A stretch of DNA of 64,000 nucleotides from Deinococcus aerolatus (GCF_014647055.1 NZ_BMOL01000017.1:3438-67437), one strand, 5' to 3'. Shown: positions 27,661 to 37,014, counted from the first letter of the stretch. Made by a program: numbers and translations. The notes: a model not told the origin generated them from the sequence alone.

Positions 27661-28509
27661 CCAGGCGTGAAGAGTTCGATCGATTTCTGGACCAGAGAGG
27701 CAAGCTTGTGCGACGGACGGAGAGTGAAATCGAGCGCGCGCTGCGCTACAGCGTTGAGAACCATCTGGCACCGGGTGACCATCCGTTGTTGCCAGAGGAG
27801 CCGTCTGACACCTCTACGGCGCCCCGCTCTTGCCGCAGGTAGAGCTCAGGACGCGCTGCGGCACCTATCGAATGGACGCCGTGCTGCACTCGAAAGGCCC
27901 AAATACTCTGATCGTGCCGGACGGGCAGGTGTTTCACGGCGATCCGTTTGATGATGAGCTGTGCAGTACCCTGATCCTGCAGACCGGGCTAATCGAGCAA
28001 GTTACCCGGTTCGATGGCGCTATGCCCCGGACGACGGAGCGTTCTTCACCCGGCGTGTTCATCCAGCAGCGTTTGCCTCCAAAGCTAAGGCAGTGGTGAA
28101 TATTAAGCCCACTCCAAAAGCAAGTGAGGCGGCGCCGCAGGCCGCCGGCGAGACATTCAAGATCTGGTATGACGCCAGAGTTCATACCGATGAGCTGGCA
28201 CTGGATGATGACGGGGACATCCTCATCCGACCTGCGCGGTTCCGCCTACGCTCCCACCACCGCGATTTTTCGGACGGACGGATCACAGAAATGCTCGGGG
28301 TGCTGGCTGCCAGCGGTCCCCACATGGTTCAGGAGTTGGACGGTCTTTACTGGGCCATCCACCAGACACGCAGACCCAGCCTGGCGCATTGGGTGTGGAG
28401 CAATGTGCGACGTCAGCGCGATTTCGAAGGAGGACTGCGGCGAGCCGCCGAAGTGCATCAAGCCGTCGGTACGACTTCTCCCCCTGAGTCGACGTTGCCT
28501 AAGGGTTAG
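27657..28509 (+). pseudogene. Decayed gene, possible endonuclease-like protein
   Basis: The start (GTG at 27657) overlaps the rep-like stop as GTGA. The reading MTRREEFDRFLDQRGKLVRRTESEIERALRY shifts frame near 27830 to LPQVELRTRCGTYRMDAVLH, with LIVPDGQVFHGDPFDDEL, and shifts again near 28015 to RYAPDDGAFFTRRVHP and onward to 28509. The second part looks like Vsr/DUF559-type nuclease folds (Arg-Met-Asp, then His-Gly-Asp), though the usual acidic residue before DG is Pro. Two frameshifts make it a pseudogene unless the sequence contains errors. Confidence 0.5.
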
Positions 28510-28835
28510 GCCAGTAGAGACTGGGAAACGGCAGGTCCTCCACTGCGAAGTACTTCAGCACGCGGGCGACCTGGGTGTGGTTCCAGGCCTGCCCATTCCG
28601 GGACCGGTGGTTCTCAGCATTGAACCGGGCGGCGATTTCGCGCAGGGACAGGCCAGTCTGCCGCATCAATCAGATGGAGCCATTCAGGGACACGTAGGCC
28701 AGGCGTGCTTTGCGGGCGGTGGTGGTGGCCGACTTCCCGGCACGTTCCAGGCATGGGGTGCGGACTGCACACTTTTGGCGCCGCGTGCCTTAGCCGCCGC
28801 CAGGGCGTCGCGGGTCCGGGTGCCAAAAGTGTGCA
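28499..28835 (-). pseudogene. Serine recombinase (resolvase) C-terminal remnant
   Basis: The minus strand gives TRDALAAAKARGAK, typical of the end of the resolvase catalytic domain, and after a frame change MRQTGLSLREIAARFNAENHRSRNGQAWNHTQVARVLKYF, the HTH tail that binds the recombination site. The N-terminal half with the nucleophilic Ser is missing. Confidence 0.65.
28766..28835. repeat. 14-bp perfect inverted repeat with a 42-base spacer
   Basis: TGCACACTTTTGGC (28766-28779) and GCCAAAAGTGTGCA (28822-28835). It sits inside the resolvase remnant, and the right arm coincides with coding sequence of that remnant. Confidence 0.55.
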
Positions 28836-28865
28836 AGAGACACGAAATCATGGCAAGACCATGGG

Positions 28866-29120
28866 CTACTGCGGAACGCCGCGCTCGAACGCGAAAATCT
28901 CGTTCAGTTGAACGCTGCGGCCCGTCAGGTCAGACAGGCTTTCCAACAGTGAATTCACGGCCACGAGATCTATTTTTTCGATGCGTTCCTTGGCCATCAT
29001 GCGGTACAGGGTGTTCTGGCCCAGCGGAAGACCGAGCTTTTCCCGGGCCGTCACCTCAACCTGCAGGACTTTCAGCTCGTTCACTTCGAGAAATGTTTTG
29101 AGGGTCAACCGGATGGCCAC
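28866..29120 (-). CDS. XRE-family (Cro/C1-type HTH) regulator
   Basis: An 84-residue single-domain protein. The order RLTLKTFLEVNELKVLQVEV, LPLGQNTLYRMMAKERIEKIDLVAVNSLLESLSDLTGRSVQLNEIFAFE follows the five-helix Cro/C1 pattern, with LGQNTLYRMM as the recognition helix region. It starts at a GTG and is divergent from addB. The intergenic space contains a strong palindromic operator covering the addB promoter, so this protein is the natural candidate repressor of addAB and of itself. Confidence 0.75.
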   Translation of the reverse strand: MAIRLTLKTFLEVNELKVLQVEVTAREKLGLPLGQNTLYRMMAKERIEKIDLVAVNSLLESLSDLTGRSVQLNEIFAFERGVPQ

Positions 29121-29159
29121 AGGCTCACGCTACGACACTGCAGCAGATTTGGAACGAAC

Positions 29160-29202
29160 ACTAGCGTTATCGCTTGATAAGTACTAGCGATAACGCTAGT
29201 AT
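29160..29202 (+). promoter_or_regulatory. addB promoter with overlapping palindromic operators
   Basis: TTGATA (29174-29179), a 17-base spacer and TAGTAT (29197-29202) form a good sigma-70-type promoter reading towards addB. The spacer and -10 are covered by the palindrome ACTAGCG-ATAA-CGCTAGT (29183-29200). A second related site (ACTAGCGTTATCGCT, 29160-29174) lies just upstream, so the two sites together also make a perfect 15-bp inverted repeat. A regulator bound here would block RNA polymerase directly. Confidence 0.7.
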
Positions 29203-29273
29203 TGCATGCAAGACGAAGTCGGACACCCGTGCGCCAAGTCCGTCCTAAATCCACATTGCACAGGAGGTATGTC

Positions 29274-31844
29274 GTGACGACACACAAGACGCTGCTCCTT
29301 GGTCCGCTCCCTGGTCCACTCCTCACCGCGCTGGCCGCCCGACTCACGCCAGACATGACCCTGATCGTGCCTAACGTGCAGGCCGGCACCAGTGTGGCCC
29401 GGTACCTGGCCCTCCGCCCACGCATCCTCACCCTCACCCAGCTGGCCCGGAGCGCGCTGCGCCGGGACGGCTGGAGCCTTCTGCGGCCTGGCGAGCGCGA
29501 CCGAATGATGCAGGCGCTGCTCGACGAACTGCAGCTGGAATATCTCGACGGTCTCCGGCGGCGTCCCGGAACGCTCAGTGTCGTGGCAGGGCTCATCGGA
29601 GAATTTCAGCGGGCGAACGTGACCCCGGCCGCACTGCAGGCGGTGGCGGGCTCCCCACGTGAGCGGGACGTGGCGCGTCTCTACGGGGCCTACCACTCCA
29701 AATGCCAGGCGGACAGGCGGTACGACGCGGCGGGCGCGGAACATCTCGCCGCATCATTGTCCGATTTGCCGGGCGTCCACGCCGTCGCGCACGGCTTCGC
29801 GTACCTGGACGCGGCGCAGCAGGCATTGATCAGCCGCGTGCTCCTCCCGGGGTCGGCCATGACCCTCCCGGCCGGTCCTGGCGCAGCGTCACGCACCCTG
29901 GACACCGCCGCCGCCCTGGTTTCGGCGGGCTGGGCTCCGGTTCAGGTCAATGGTGCGCCGTCTACCGTGGGTGACCGGGTCATGGCTGCAGGCCAGGGGG
30001 AGGTTGCGGTAGTGGGCCTGCGCCGCGCGGAGTACGCCGATCTCACCGCGGAGGTGCGCGGCGTTTTGCAGGTCGTCCGGGACAGACTCGAGGAGGGGGT
30101 GCCGCCGGAAGAGATCGCCGTGATTGTTCGGACCGAGGCGCGGTACGTGGAGACGCTGGCCGACGTTGCGGCCGAGTACCGGATCCCGCTTCTGAGTGGT
30201 CTGCAGCGTTCCCTGCTGGATACGGGGCTGGGGCGACTCGTGCAGGCGTGGTTGACGGCCCACACGTCGGGGTGGTCGTACGCCGCGGTGCGGGCCCTCC
30301 TCACTGATCCGCTGCTGGAGTGGCCGCCGGGCCTGGAGCGCGCCCGGCAGTTGCGGACACGCCGTCCTGCGGGCCTGAGCGCGTGGGATGATGACCTGCT
30401 GTGGCTGGCCGTGCCCGACCCCACCACGCGGGCTCAGGCCGCAGGTGTGGTGCGCCGGCTCCTGACCTGGGGCGGCGTGCCCATACGTTGCCGGGTGGAT
30501 CCGGAACTCAACCGGCTGGTGGCCACCCTGCTGCGGCATTTGCCGCAAGGTGCCGCACCCTGCGAGCAGGGCGCGGCGCTGGGAAGCGTCGCGGCGGCGC
30601 TGCGCGCCGTGACCCTTCCGGCGCTGCTCACGCCCTCTGGGGTGCGGGTGCTCAATCCGCTGGGAGCGCTTGGACGGCAGTTTCGCGTTGTCGCGGTACT
30701 GGGCCTGTCGAGCGGGATTTTTCCCGCACGCCGCTCGGACCACCCACTCGTCGACGCGACGACGCGGGCGAGGTGGGCCGCCCAGGAGGTGATTGTGCCC
30801 GACGTCACCGCCCTTGCGGGCGTGGAGCACGCGTTGTTTCGGGGGTGTGTCGCCGCAGCCAGAGACGAGCTGATTGTCACCAGGCCACGCCGGGACGTCG
30901 CCGGCGCGCCGCTCCTGCCCAGCCCGTTCTGGGAGCAGTTGGCCCGGGGGACGCCCCTGGACCGCTGCCGCCTGGGGTCAGCGCTGGAGCGGGAAGTGGA
31001 GTGCCCAGGGCTCCGGGGACAGGTGGGCGCGGCCCTGGACGCCGCGCGCTCAAGGCGGGTCCTGACGCTGCACAGCGGAATGCTGCCCGGCGGATTTGAT
31101 GTGGCCACCCGCACGTGGACGCTGCAGGAACTGCAGCTCGCGTCCATCTGCCGCTACCGGTGGTACGCGGAGTCTCTGCTGGGCCTGACAGACCCAGAGC
31201 GGGTGTGGGCCGACTTGCAGCGCACGGCGGTGGGTGCGGCGCTGTGCACAGGTGACGGACAGGCCCAGGCCATGGGCGCGGCTGACAGCGCACTGGAGCG
31301 GCGGGCCCACACGCTGGCCCGCACGCGGCACTGGCGTCCGGGCCGGCTGTGGGCCGCGCGCCGCCTGGAACTGCTCGGGGGCGTCCGCATGGTGTACGAG
31401 CGGCTGAGCGCCCAGGGCAGGCAGTTCGGGAACGCACGCAGCCTGCCAGCACGCTGGGCGGTCGGGGGGCGGATGCTCACGGTGCGCGCCCGCGTCGACC
31501 TCGTGGAGCTTCATGGGCGTCGTCAAGTCCCCACCGTGCTGCTGCGGGGCGAGACCGTGCCGGGGGCCCGGCTCACCCCGGGCCACGTGCTCGCGCTCAG
31601 CGTGCAGGCGGCGCGGGCCTCAGCGGGCCAGAGCGTGTCCGTGGTGAACGGCGACACCCTTCACACCCTGAATATCGTGGGCCCGCAGAAAAAGGTCCTA
31701 GCCGAAGCCCAGGAGCAACTCGCCGCCGTCGTCGAGGCCATTGCGTCCGGCGACGTGCGGCCGTCCCCCGTCCAGCCGCGCGTGTGCGGGTCTTGCCCGG
31801 TGCGCGCCGTGTGCCGTGTGGGACAACTGGCGGTGAGCGCGTGA
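29274..31844 (+). CDS. addB: AddB-like helicase/nuclease subunit, motifs degenerate
   Basis: An 856-residue protein with the overall layout of AddB, the partner of AddA in processing double-strand breaks. The four Fe-S ligands characteristic of AddB and Cas4-type nucleases are in place: Cys626 (LASICRYRWY), and Cys838, Cys841 and Cys847 (CGSCPVRAVC). However, the N-terminal GxxGxGKT is replaced by LLLGPLPGPLL, and the nuclease motif that should contain Asp-Tyr-Lys reads VDLVELHGRRQVPTVLLRGE with no matching Lys, so ATPase and nuclease activity of this subunit are doubtful. The start at a GTG has a strong ribosome site (AGGAGG). Its stop overlaps the addA start. Confidence 0.75.
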   Translation: MTTHKTLLLGPLPGPLLTALAARLTPDMTLIVPNVQAGTSVARYLALRPRILTLTQLARSALRRDGWSLLRPGERDRMMQALLDELQLEYLDGLRRRPGTLSVVAGLIGEFQRANVTPAALQAVAGSPRERDVARLYGAYHSKCQADRRYDAAGAEHLAASLSDLPGVHAVAHGFAYLDAAQQALISRVLLPGSAMTLPAGPGAASRTLDTAAALVSAGWAPVQVNGAPSTVGDRVMAAGQGEVAVVGLRRAEYADLTAEVRGVLQVVRDRLEEGVPPEEIAVIVRTEARYVETLADVAAEYRIPLLSGLQRSLLDTGLGRLVQAWLTAHTSGWSYAAVRALLTDPLLEWPPGLERARQLRTRRPAGLSAWDDDLLWLAVPDPTTRAQAAGVVRRLLTWGGVPIRCRVDPELNRLVATLLRHLPQGAAPCEQGAALGSVAAALRAVTLPALLTPSGVRVLNPLGALGRQFRVVAVLGLSSGIFPARRSDHPLVDATTRARWAAQEVIVPDVTALAGVEHALFRGCVAAARDELIVTRPRRDVAGAPLLPSPFWEQLARGTPLDRCRLGSALEREVECPGLRGQVGAALDAARSRRVLTLHSGMLPGGFDVATRTWTLQELQLASICRYRWYAESLLGLTDPERVWADLQRTAVGAALCTGDGQAQAMGAADSALERRAHTLARTRHWRPGRLWAARRLELLGGVRMVYERLSAQGRQFGNARSLPARWAVGGRMLTVRARVDLVELHGRRQVPTVLLRGETVPGARLTPGHVLALSVQAARASAGQSVSVVNGDTLHTLNIVGPQKKVLAEAQEQLAAVVEAIASGDVRPSPVQPRVCGSCPVRAVCRVGQLAVSA

Positions 31845-34723
31845 GCGGGCCGGTGTTCACGGCCGTGCAGGTGGCCGCCATCACCACGCCGCTCAGCGTG
31901 GCAGTTAACGCGGGGGCCGGCAGCGGCAAGACCCGGGTCCTGACCGAACGGATCATCTCCTCCCTGGAACGTGGCGTGCCCCCAGGACAGATCATCGCCG
32001 TCACCTTCACAGATCAGGCGGCCGCGGAACTGCGCGGGCGCGTGCGCCGCCGGGTAGAGGAGTGCGCCGCCGCGGAACCGGAAGTCTGGCGCTCCCGGCA
32101 CGCCGCCCTCGCCGGTCTTCGCATCGGCACCATCCACGGCCTCTGCGGCCAGATTGCGCGTGCCCACCCGGCCGAAAGTGGGGCGGGAATGGCGTTCGAG
32201 ATCCTGGACGCCAATGATGAGCAGCTGTGGCGGCGCACCCACCTGTCCACCGTGCTCGCGTCGCTGCCGCCAGACGTGGTGGCGGCCGTACCCGGACCGC
32301 TCCGGGGGCCCGGACTTGACGCCTTGTTCCAGGACCCGGCACGCGCCCATGACGCTCTGAAACGCGCCCTAGACACTGCTCCAGACGGTGATCTCAGCCG
32401 CGCCCTGCACCCCATCTACCGCCATGTGCAAGCGGAGTTCGAAATGCTCCGCACGGCGCAGGGTGTGGCGTCGTTCGCGGATCTGGAAACCTGGGCGGCG
32501 CGGGCGCTGCAGCACCAGGAGGTTCGGGCCTACGAATGGGCGCGCTGCGCGCACCTGCTGCTTGACGAGGCGCAGGACACCAGCCGCGCGCAGTGGGCGG
32601 ACATCTTGCAGCCGTTGGTGGCCGGGGGCGCGACGTTGACGGTCGTCGGAGACGTCCAGCAGTCGATCTACGCCTTTCGGGGAGCTGATTTCGCGGTGTT
32701 CGGCGACGCGGTGGCGGCGGTCCGTGCCCGGGGCGGTCTGGTGCTGGACATGGCCGAGTCGTTCCGGAGCGCCCCCGCCGTGGTGGCCGCGATCAACACG
32801 GCGAGCGCCCACCTGATGCCCGGCCCGGGACCCCGCCGCCCAAGCGCCACTGCCAGTCGGCCGCTGCGGGCCGGCCGGACCGACGCGGCGGTGGAAGCGC
32901 CCGTCGAGGTACACGTGGTGCGGGGCGAGGAGCGTCAGGCGCGGGAGACGGCGGCCGCGCGGGTGATCGCCGCGCAGTTGCAGGCGCAGCTGGGGCGGCC
33001 CGTTCACGACCGCGTGCTGGGCGGCGTGCGGCCCGCACGCTATGCAGATATGGCGGTGTTGCTGCGCGCGCGAACCCACCTGGACGACCTTGAGCGGGCG
33101 CTGCACGAGGCCGGGGTGCCGTATGCCGTGCACGGTGGCCGGGGCCTGTATCAGCGTCCGGAGGTGGTGGACGCGATGATGCTGCTGTGCGCTGTGGCGG
33201 ACCCGACCGACGATGTGGCCCTGGCAGCCACGCTGCGCGGTCCGTGCGGGCAGTGGACAGACGCTGCCCTGCTCGGTCTCGCCGCCCTCAGGCAGCCAGG
33301 TCAGAGCTTGTGGCACGCGTTGTGCGGCAGCGCCGACGCGGCCCACCGCCGGGCCGTGCGGAGGCTGCGGTACTGGCGGCGAGCGGCGGGGCTGCACGGC
33401 GCGGCGCGCGTCTTGTGGCTGGCCGACCGGGCGACTGGCATGAGCGCCCAGCACGCCGCTCAGCCGGATGGAGCGCGCCGAACGGCAAATCTCCGGCGCT
33501 TCTCCGGGCTGCTGCGCGAATGGGCGCAGGCGGGACGGCGCGATCTGCGGCAGGTGGCAGAGTACCTTTGCAACCTGACCGACATGGCGGCGGCCGCCGG
33601 GGAAGCTGCCAGTCCTGTGGCGGACGCGGTGCAGGTCATGACCGTTCATGCCGCCAAAGGACGGGAGTTTCCGGTCGTCGTGGTGACCGGGCTGCTGCCC
33701 ACGGCCATGCCAGACGTCCCCGTGCGGTTTGACCCGCAGTTCGGCCTGCTGCTGCGGCCTCCGCAGGGGGCCACGCCCCGCTGGACGGCGGCCCTGCTCG
33801 GCGCCCGGGAACGGGAGCAGAGCGAGCACGAACGCACCATCTACGTGGCGCTGACCCGCGCGGAAGAGCGCGTGATTGTGGTGCTTGCGCCCCGGACGGG
33901 CAAGGACGCTGCGCGGGGCCTGCAGAATGTGTTGGACGCTTTCCCGAACACATGCCCGCAGGAGTATGCGGCACAGCTTGTCCCACCAGGAACACCGCTG
34001 CCGCTCTCCGGGCAAGGCGGCCGACTGGTGCTGCCCGTCCGCCCAGGACCGGGCGCCGCACTGCCCGGCCGTCTGCCGGTCACGGCGCTTGCGGAGTATG
34101 CCCGCTGCCCGCTGGCGTTCCGCTTTCACCGTCTGGAGGGGTACTTGCCGCTCGCATGGAATGACCACCCGGCCACGCCGCGCGGGCAGACGGGCGGACG
34201 GACGGTGGGCAGCGCCGTGCACCGCGCACTCGAAGCGGGATACAGCGCCGACACTTTACCGGCGCGCTTCGGCAAGCTCACGGCCGCCGACCGGCTGGAC
34301 GTACAGGACTTGTTGCGGCAGTTGGACGCCCCAGCCATCCGTCAACTTCGTGAGGGCACCTGGGCCCGTGAGGTGCCGTTCGCGCTGCCGCTGGGCCGGG
34401 TCACGCTCGACGGCATTGTCGACGCCGTTGACCCGGCGGCGGGCACGGTGATCGACTATAAGACCGATCAAAACGTCCAGCCGGAGCAGCATCTGCTGCA
34501 GTTGGCCGTGTACGCCGCTCAGTTCCATTCGCGTCAGGCTGGGTTGGTATACCTCAGGCATGGTCAGGTGCACTGGTTTGGCGCTGATGAGCTGCAGGCG
34601 GGCATGCAGCAGGTGCAGGCCTTGGTCCACCGCATGGTTGCCCTTGATCTGGCCCCAACGCCCTCCCCTGCGGTATGCGGCCACTGCGTCTACCGGGGCG
34701 TGTGCCCCTCTACGACTGAGTAA
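31841..34723 (+). CDS. addA: AddA-type UvrD helicase/nuclease
   Basis: A 960-residue superfamily 1A helicase. Walker A is AGAGSGKT (about 24-31), motif II is LLLDEAQDTSRAQW (about 240), motif III is GDVQQSIYAFRGAD, and the late motifs are VQVMTVHAAKGREFPVVVVTG and IYVALTRAEERV. The C-terminal RecB-type nuclease is complete: GSAVHRALEAG, LDGIVDAVD, VIDYKTDQ (about 870) and HLLQLAVYA. It should therefore unwind and cut DNA ends. It is slightly short for AddA (usually 1150-1250). The GTG start overlaps the addB stop by four bases, showing translational coupling. AddAB normally loads RecA for recombination repair and degrades foreign linear DNA. Confidence 0.88.
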   Translation: MSGPVFTAVQVAAITTPLSVAVNAGAGSGKTRVLTERIISSLERGVPPGQIIAVTFTDQAAAELRGRVRRRVEECAAAEPEVWRSRHAALAGLRIGTIHGLCGQIARAHPAESGAGMAFEILDANDEQLWRRTHLSTVLASLPPDVVAAVPGPLRGPGLDALFQDPARAHDALKRALDTAPDGDLSRALHPIYRHVQAEFEMLRTAQGVASFADLETWAARALQHQEVRAYEWARCAHLLLDEAQDTSRAQWADILQPLVAGGATLTVVGDVQQSIYAFRGADFAVFGDAVAAVRARGGLVLDMAESFRSAPAVVAAINTASAHLMPGPGPRRPSATASRPLRAGRTDAAVEAPVEVHVVRGEERQARETAAARVIAAQLQAQLGRPVHDRVLGGVRPARYADMAVLLRARTHLDDLERALHEAGVPYAVHGGRGLYQRPEVVDAMMLLCAVADPTDDVALAATLRGPCGQWTDAALLGLAALRQPGQSLWHALCGSADAAHRRAVRRLRYWRRAAGLHGAARVLWLADRATGMSAQHAAQPDGARRTANLRRFSGLLREWAQAGRRDLRQVAEYLCNLTDMAAAAGEAASPVADAVQVMTVHAAKGREFPVVVVTGLLPTAMPDVPVRFDPQFGLLLRPPQGATPRWTAALLGAREREQSEHERTIYVALTRAEERVIVVLAPRTGKDAARGLQNVLDAFPNTCPQEYAAQLVPPGTPLPLSGQGGRLVLPVRPGPGAALPGRLPVTALAEYARCPLAFRFHRLEGYLPLAWNDHPATPRGQTGGRTVGSAVHRALEAGYSADTLPARFGKLTAADRLDVQDLLRQLDAPAIRQLREGTWAREVPFALPLGRVTLDGIVDAVDPAAGTVIDYKTDQNVQPEQHLLQLAVYAAQFHSRQAGLVYLRHGQVHWFGADELQAGMQQVQALVHRMVALDLAPTPSPAVCGHCVYRGVCPSTTE

Positions 34724-34746
34724 CAAACATTGCGACTCTTAAGGGT

Positions 34747-34768
34747 GGACCCGGCGCGCGCCGGGTCC
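34747..34768. repeat. 22-bp perfect palindrome after addA
   Basis: GGACCCGGCGC followed by its exact complement GCGCCGGGTCC, beginning 23 bases after the addA stop. There is no T tract, so it is not a classical intrinsic terminator, though the stem would be very stable. Confidence 0.6.
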
Positions 34769-35289
34769 AGTCGTGCCGCGCTGAGTCTGTATTCGGTGAC
34801 CCCCGTCATCCGCTTTGCAAATATAGACGGCACATCAAAACCGGGCCGACCTGACCAATTGCTCTCCCCCACCCGGCCCGGGTGCGCTCAGCGAGGATCT
34901 GGACCGCAGGAATTTCCGGATCCTGTCCCCCTTGCCGTTTAAGGTGGCCGTTCCCCACAAGGCCGCGTCCTCGGTCCCGGGGGGCAGAACATTGACGGGT
35001 CGGCTGGCAGCGTGTGTCAGCCAGCGCTCCAGCCCAAGCCTGTATGCCAGACCCCAGCCCGCCGGGTGCGGTGCACCTGCGTCAAAGTGCGGCCCGCGAA
35101 GCCGTGGAGCGTGCTGATCGCGGACCGTGAGTTCAGCCTGCAGGTGTGGTGCGGATTCCTGCGTTGGAAACGGATTTGGAGCTGTCGACGCACCCGGGAC
35201 ATGACCTGTATTAGTGATGAACTCGTCCGTGACCTGTTCACAAGCCTGAACCCGGGTGCGGTGCGGACGCTGTTCTGGCGGCCATCGGT
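34769..35289. other. Region without a recognisable gene
   Basis: About 520 bases. Several short frames but no domain. It may be the unrecognisable front part of the transposase remnant that follows. Confidence 0.35.
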
Positions 35290-35631
35290 CGCTGGCGGTG
35301 AGATGACCATGACCTGCTGGACCATGCCTGTGCCATTCACGCCGAGCGTCTTGACCGCAAGTGGCGCAACGGAACCTTCGTCTCGCTGAGCCGCAAACGC
35401 GCCACGTACGATCACCACCACGCGTGGTTGAGCGAACTGCTGCGGGTGGCCAGGATTCCCCTGTCGCGGATTCCCGCGGCCCTGACCAGCCAGCGGCGCA
35501 GCCGCTGCGAGGAGATCGGGGTGCGCAGGTTGAACGTTTTTGTCTGCCCGAAGTGCGGTCACACCGAAGACGCTGATCACAACGCGGCCCGGAACATCCT
35601 GAACTCGAATTGGACGGCGGAAGCTCGGTGA
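35290..35631 (+). pseudogene. TnpB-like transposase remnant with zinc ribbon
   Basis: The frame reads AIHAERLDRKWRNGTFVSL, then AWLSELLRVARIPLSRIPAALTSQ, and, in LNVFVCPKCGHTEDADHNAARNILN, the second half of a zinc ribbon and the last RuvC Asp region of IS200/IS605-type TnpB. The first Cys pair is partly lost (RRSRCEEIG). The N-terminal two thirds are missing. Confidence 0.6.
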
Positions 35632-35700
35632 CGCCCCGGTGCACCCACAGGCAGCACTGGCGGAGACGCTGCCCCCGCCCCCCCCCTCGTTCGGGCGACC

Positions 35701-37005
35701 CTACGGGGCTTCACCTGTGGCGTCGTGGACCGCTTTGATCAGGTCTTCCTTGCCCGTCGCGGCCGCGGCCAGGCGCTCGACGGCCTCGGCCGGCAACGCG
35801 GCAAGCTTGGCCAGGACGGTGGGCTGGGGTGCGCGGCCCAGTTTCACCTTGAGAATGTTGGCGACCATGCCCAGTGATTCGGCCGGTGACAGCGGCAACA
35901 ACACGGGTTGCGGTTCGGGTGTTCTCCTGATCTTGGCGTGTGAGGGACCGGGACCCGGCGGGGACGTCGGCGGTGAGGCAACGTACTTGTCTGGATTCCG
36001 AACGGCGTCCACCAGTGTCGCCCCCAGCGAACGCGGCTTAAAGCCCTCGGCCAGCCGCATGCCCACCGCTTTGACCACCTCACGGATGCGGTCCGGGTGT
36101 TCGGCCACCAGGGCCTCGGCCACTGGACGCGTCACCTTCATGTCCGTCAGCAGCTTGACCAGTTCAGGATCCACCTCACCTGCAAACTCGTAGGTGATGC
36201 GGGTGTCTTCACCGGAACCCTTGTAGTTGACGTCGCGCAGGTACTTCGCCGCGATCAGATGGGCGTGGGCGCCGTCCAGGGTCCGTTTGACGTTGTTGGA
36301 CCGTTGACCACTCAGGCCCGTGGCCTCCCGCCAGGCTGCCATGATCACCGGCAGTTCGCGGGCCAGTGAGCCGTCGTCACCCACCCGGTGGGCCTGCAAC
36401 ACCCGGTAGAGACTCCGCGCGGTCGGTTGCTTGAGGTCCCCCAGCAACTCGGCGTCAAGAATCTGGTAGAACCCCTCACGAATCGACTGCGCAAAATGGC
36501 GGGAAAACGTGACCCGGAGCGGCGCGCCCGCCTCGATGGTGCCGCCTTCCCCACTGGCACTCAGGCTGGTGTCCCGAACTGAAATACGGTCGATCAAGCG
36601 GTTGGTTTCGGTGGTGCCCCGGAATTTCCCCCCGGACTGCCGTGAAACGCGCGTCAACCAACTGACGCCCTCCAACCGCAGGAGGCTGTCCCGCAGCCTG
36701 CTGTAGGCGTTCCCACGGGTGCCCATGGGGGTGAGTTTGAGGAGGGCGTACGCCGTACACTCCACCGTGTCGTCATCGGGACACCCCGCGTCAAAGAACA
36801 GCGTCTGCAGGGCGAGCAGGACATCTGGGTCAACGCCGTGCGGCCGTCCACGGGCGGCCACGCCCTGGACATAAAAATCCCGGTCGCCGATGCTGAAGGT
36901 GGTTTCCCAGCTCTGATCGTCTCCGCTTTCACGGTTGAGGATGCTGAAGACCCCGGAACGCGCCAGGGTGAGTTCGTTGATCAACGGTTCGTTGCCCTGA
37001 TGCAT
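35701..37005 (-). CDS. repA: Plasmid replication initiator RepA
   Basis: A 434-residue initiator of the RepA type found on Deinococcus plasmids. The N-terminal half (residues about 15-270) has a double winged-helix pattern: LINELTLARSGVFSILNRES, then ECTAYALLKLTPMG, LLGDLKQPTARSLYRVLQAHR and ATGLSGQRSNNVKRTLDGAHAHLIAAKYL. The C-terminal part is a Pro-rich linker and a short helical tail. It binds the iterons at 37107-37313 lying just upstream of its start and recruits the replication machinery. A perfect TATAAT nine bases before the ATG indicates leaderless transcription. RepA binding to the iterons may also repress its own promoter. Confidence 0.85.
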   Translation of the reverse strand: MHQGNEPLINELTLARSGVFSILNRESGDDQSWETTFSIGDRDFYVQGVAARGRPHGVDPDVLLALQTLFFDAGCPDDDTVECTAYALLKLTPMGTRGNAYSRLRDSLLRLEGVSWLTRVSRQSGGKFRGTTETNRLIDRISVRDTSLSASGEGGTIEAGAPLRVTFSRHFAQSIREGFYQILDAELLGDLKQPTARSLYRVLQAHRVGDDGSLARELPVIMAAWREATGLSGQRSNNVKRTLDGAHAHLIAAKYLRDVNYKGSGEDTRITYEFAGEVDPELVKLLTDMKVTRPVAEALVAEHPDRIREVVKAVGMRLAEGFKPRSLGATLVDAVRNPDKYVASPPTSPPGPGPSHAKIRRTPEPQPVLLPLSPAESLGMVANILKVKLGRAPQPTVLAKLAALPAEAVERLAAAATGKEDLIKAVHDATGEAP

Positions 37006-37014
37006 GATCTGATG

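Noticed and set aside
28124..29101. A 325-codon plus-strand open frame
   Set aside because: It runs through the decayed nuclease-like gene, the resolvase remnant and the XRE gene in non-coding frames; low-complexity product.
32369..34222. A 617-codon minus-strand open frame
   Set aside because: Antisense to addA, which carries all helicase and nuclease motifs.
34747..34768. Intrinsic terminator for addAB
   Set aside because: Strong stem but no U tract on either strand, so it is listed only as a palindrome.
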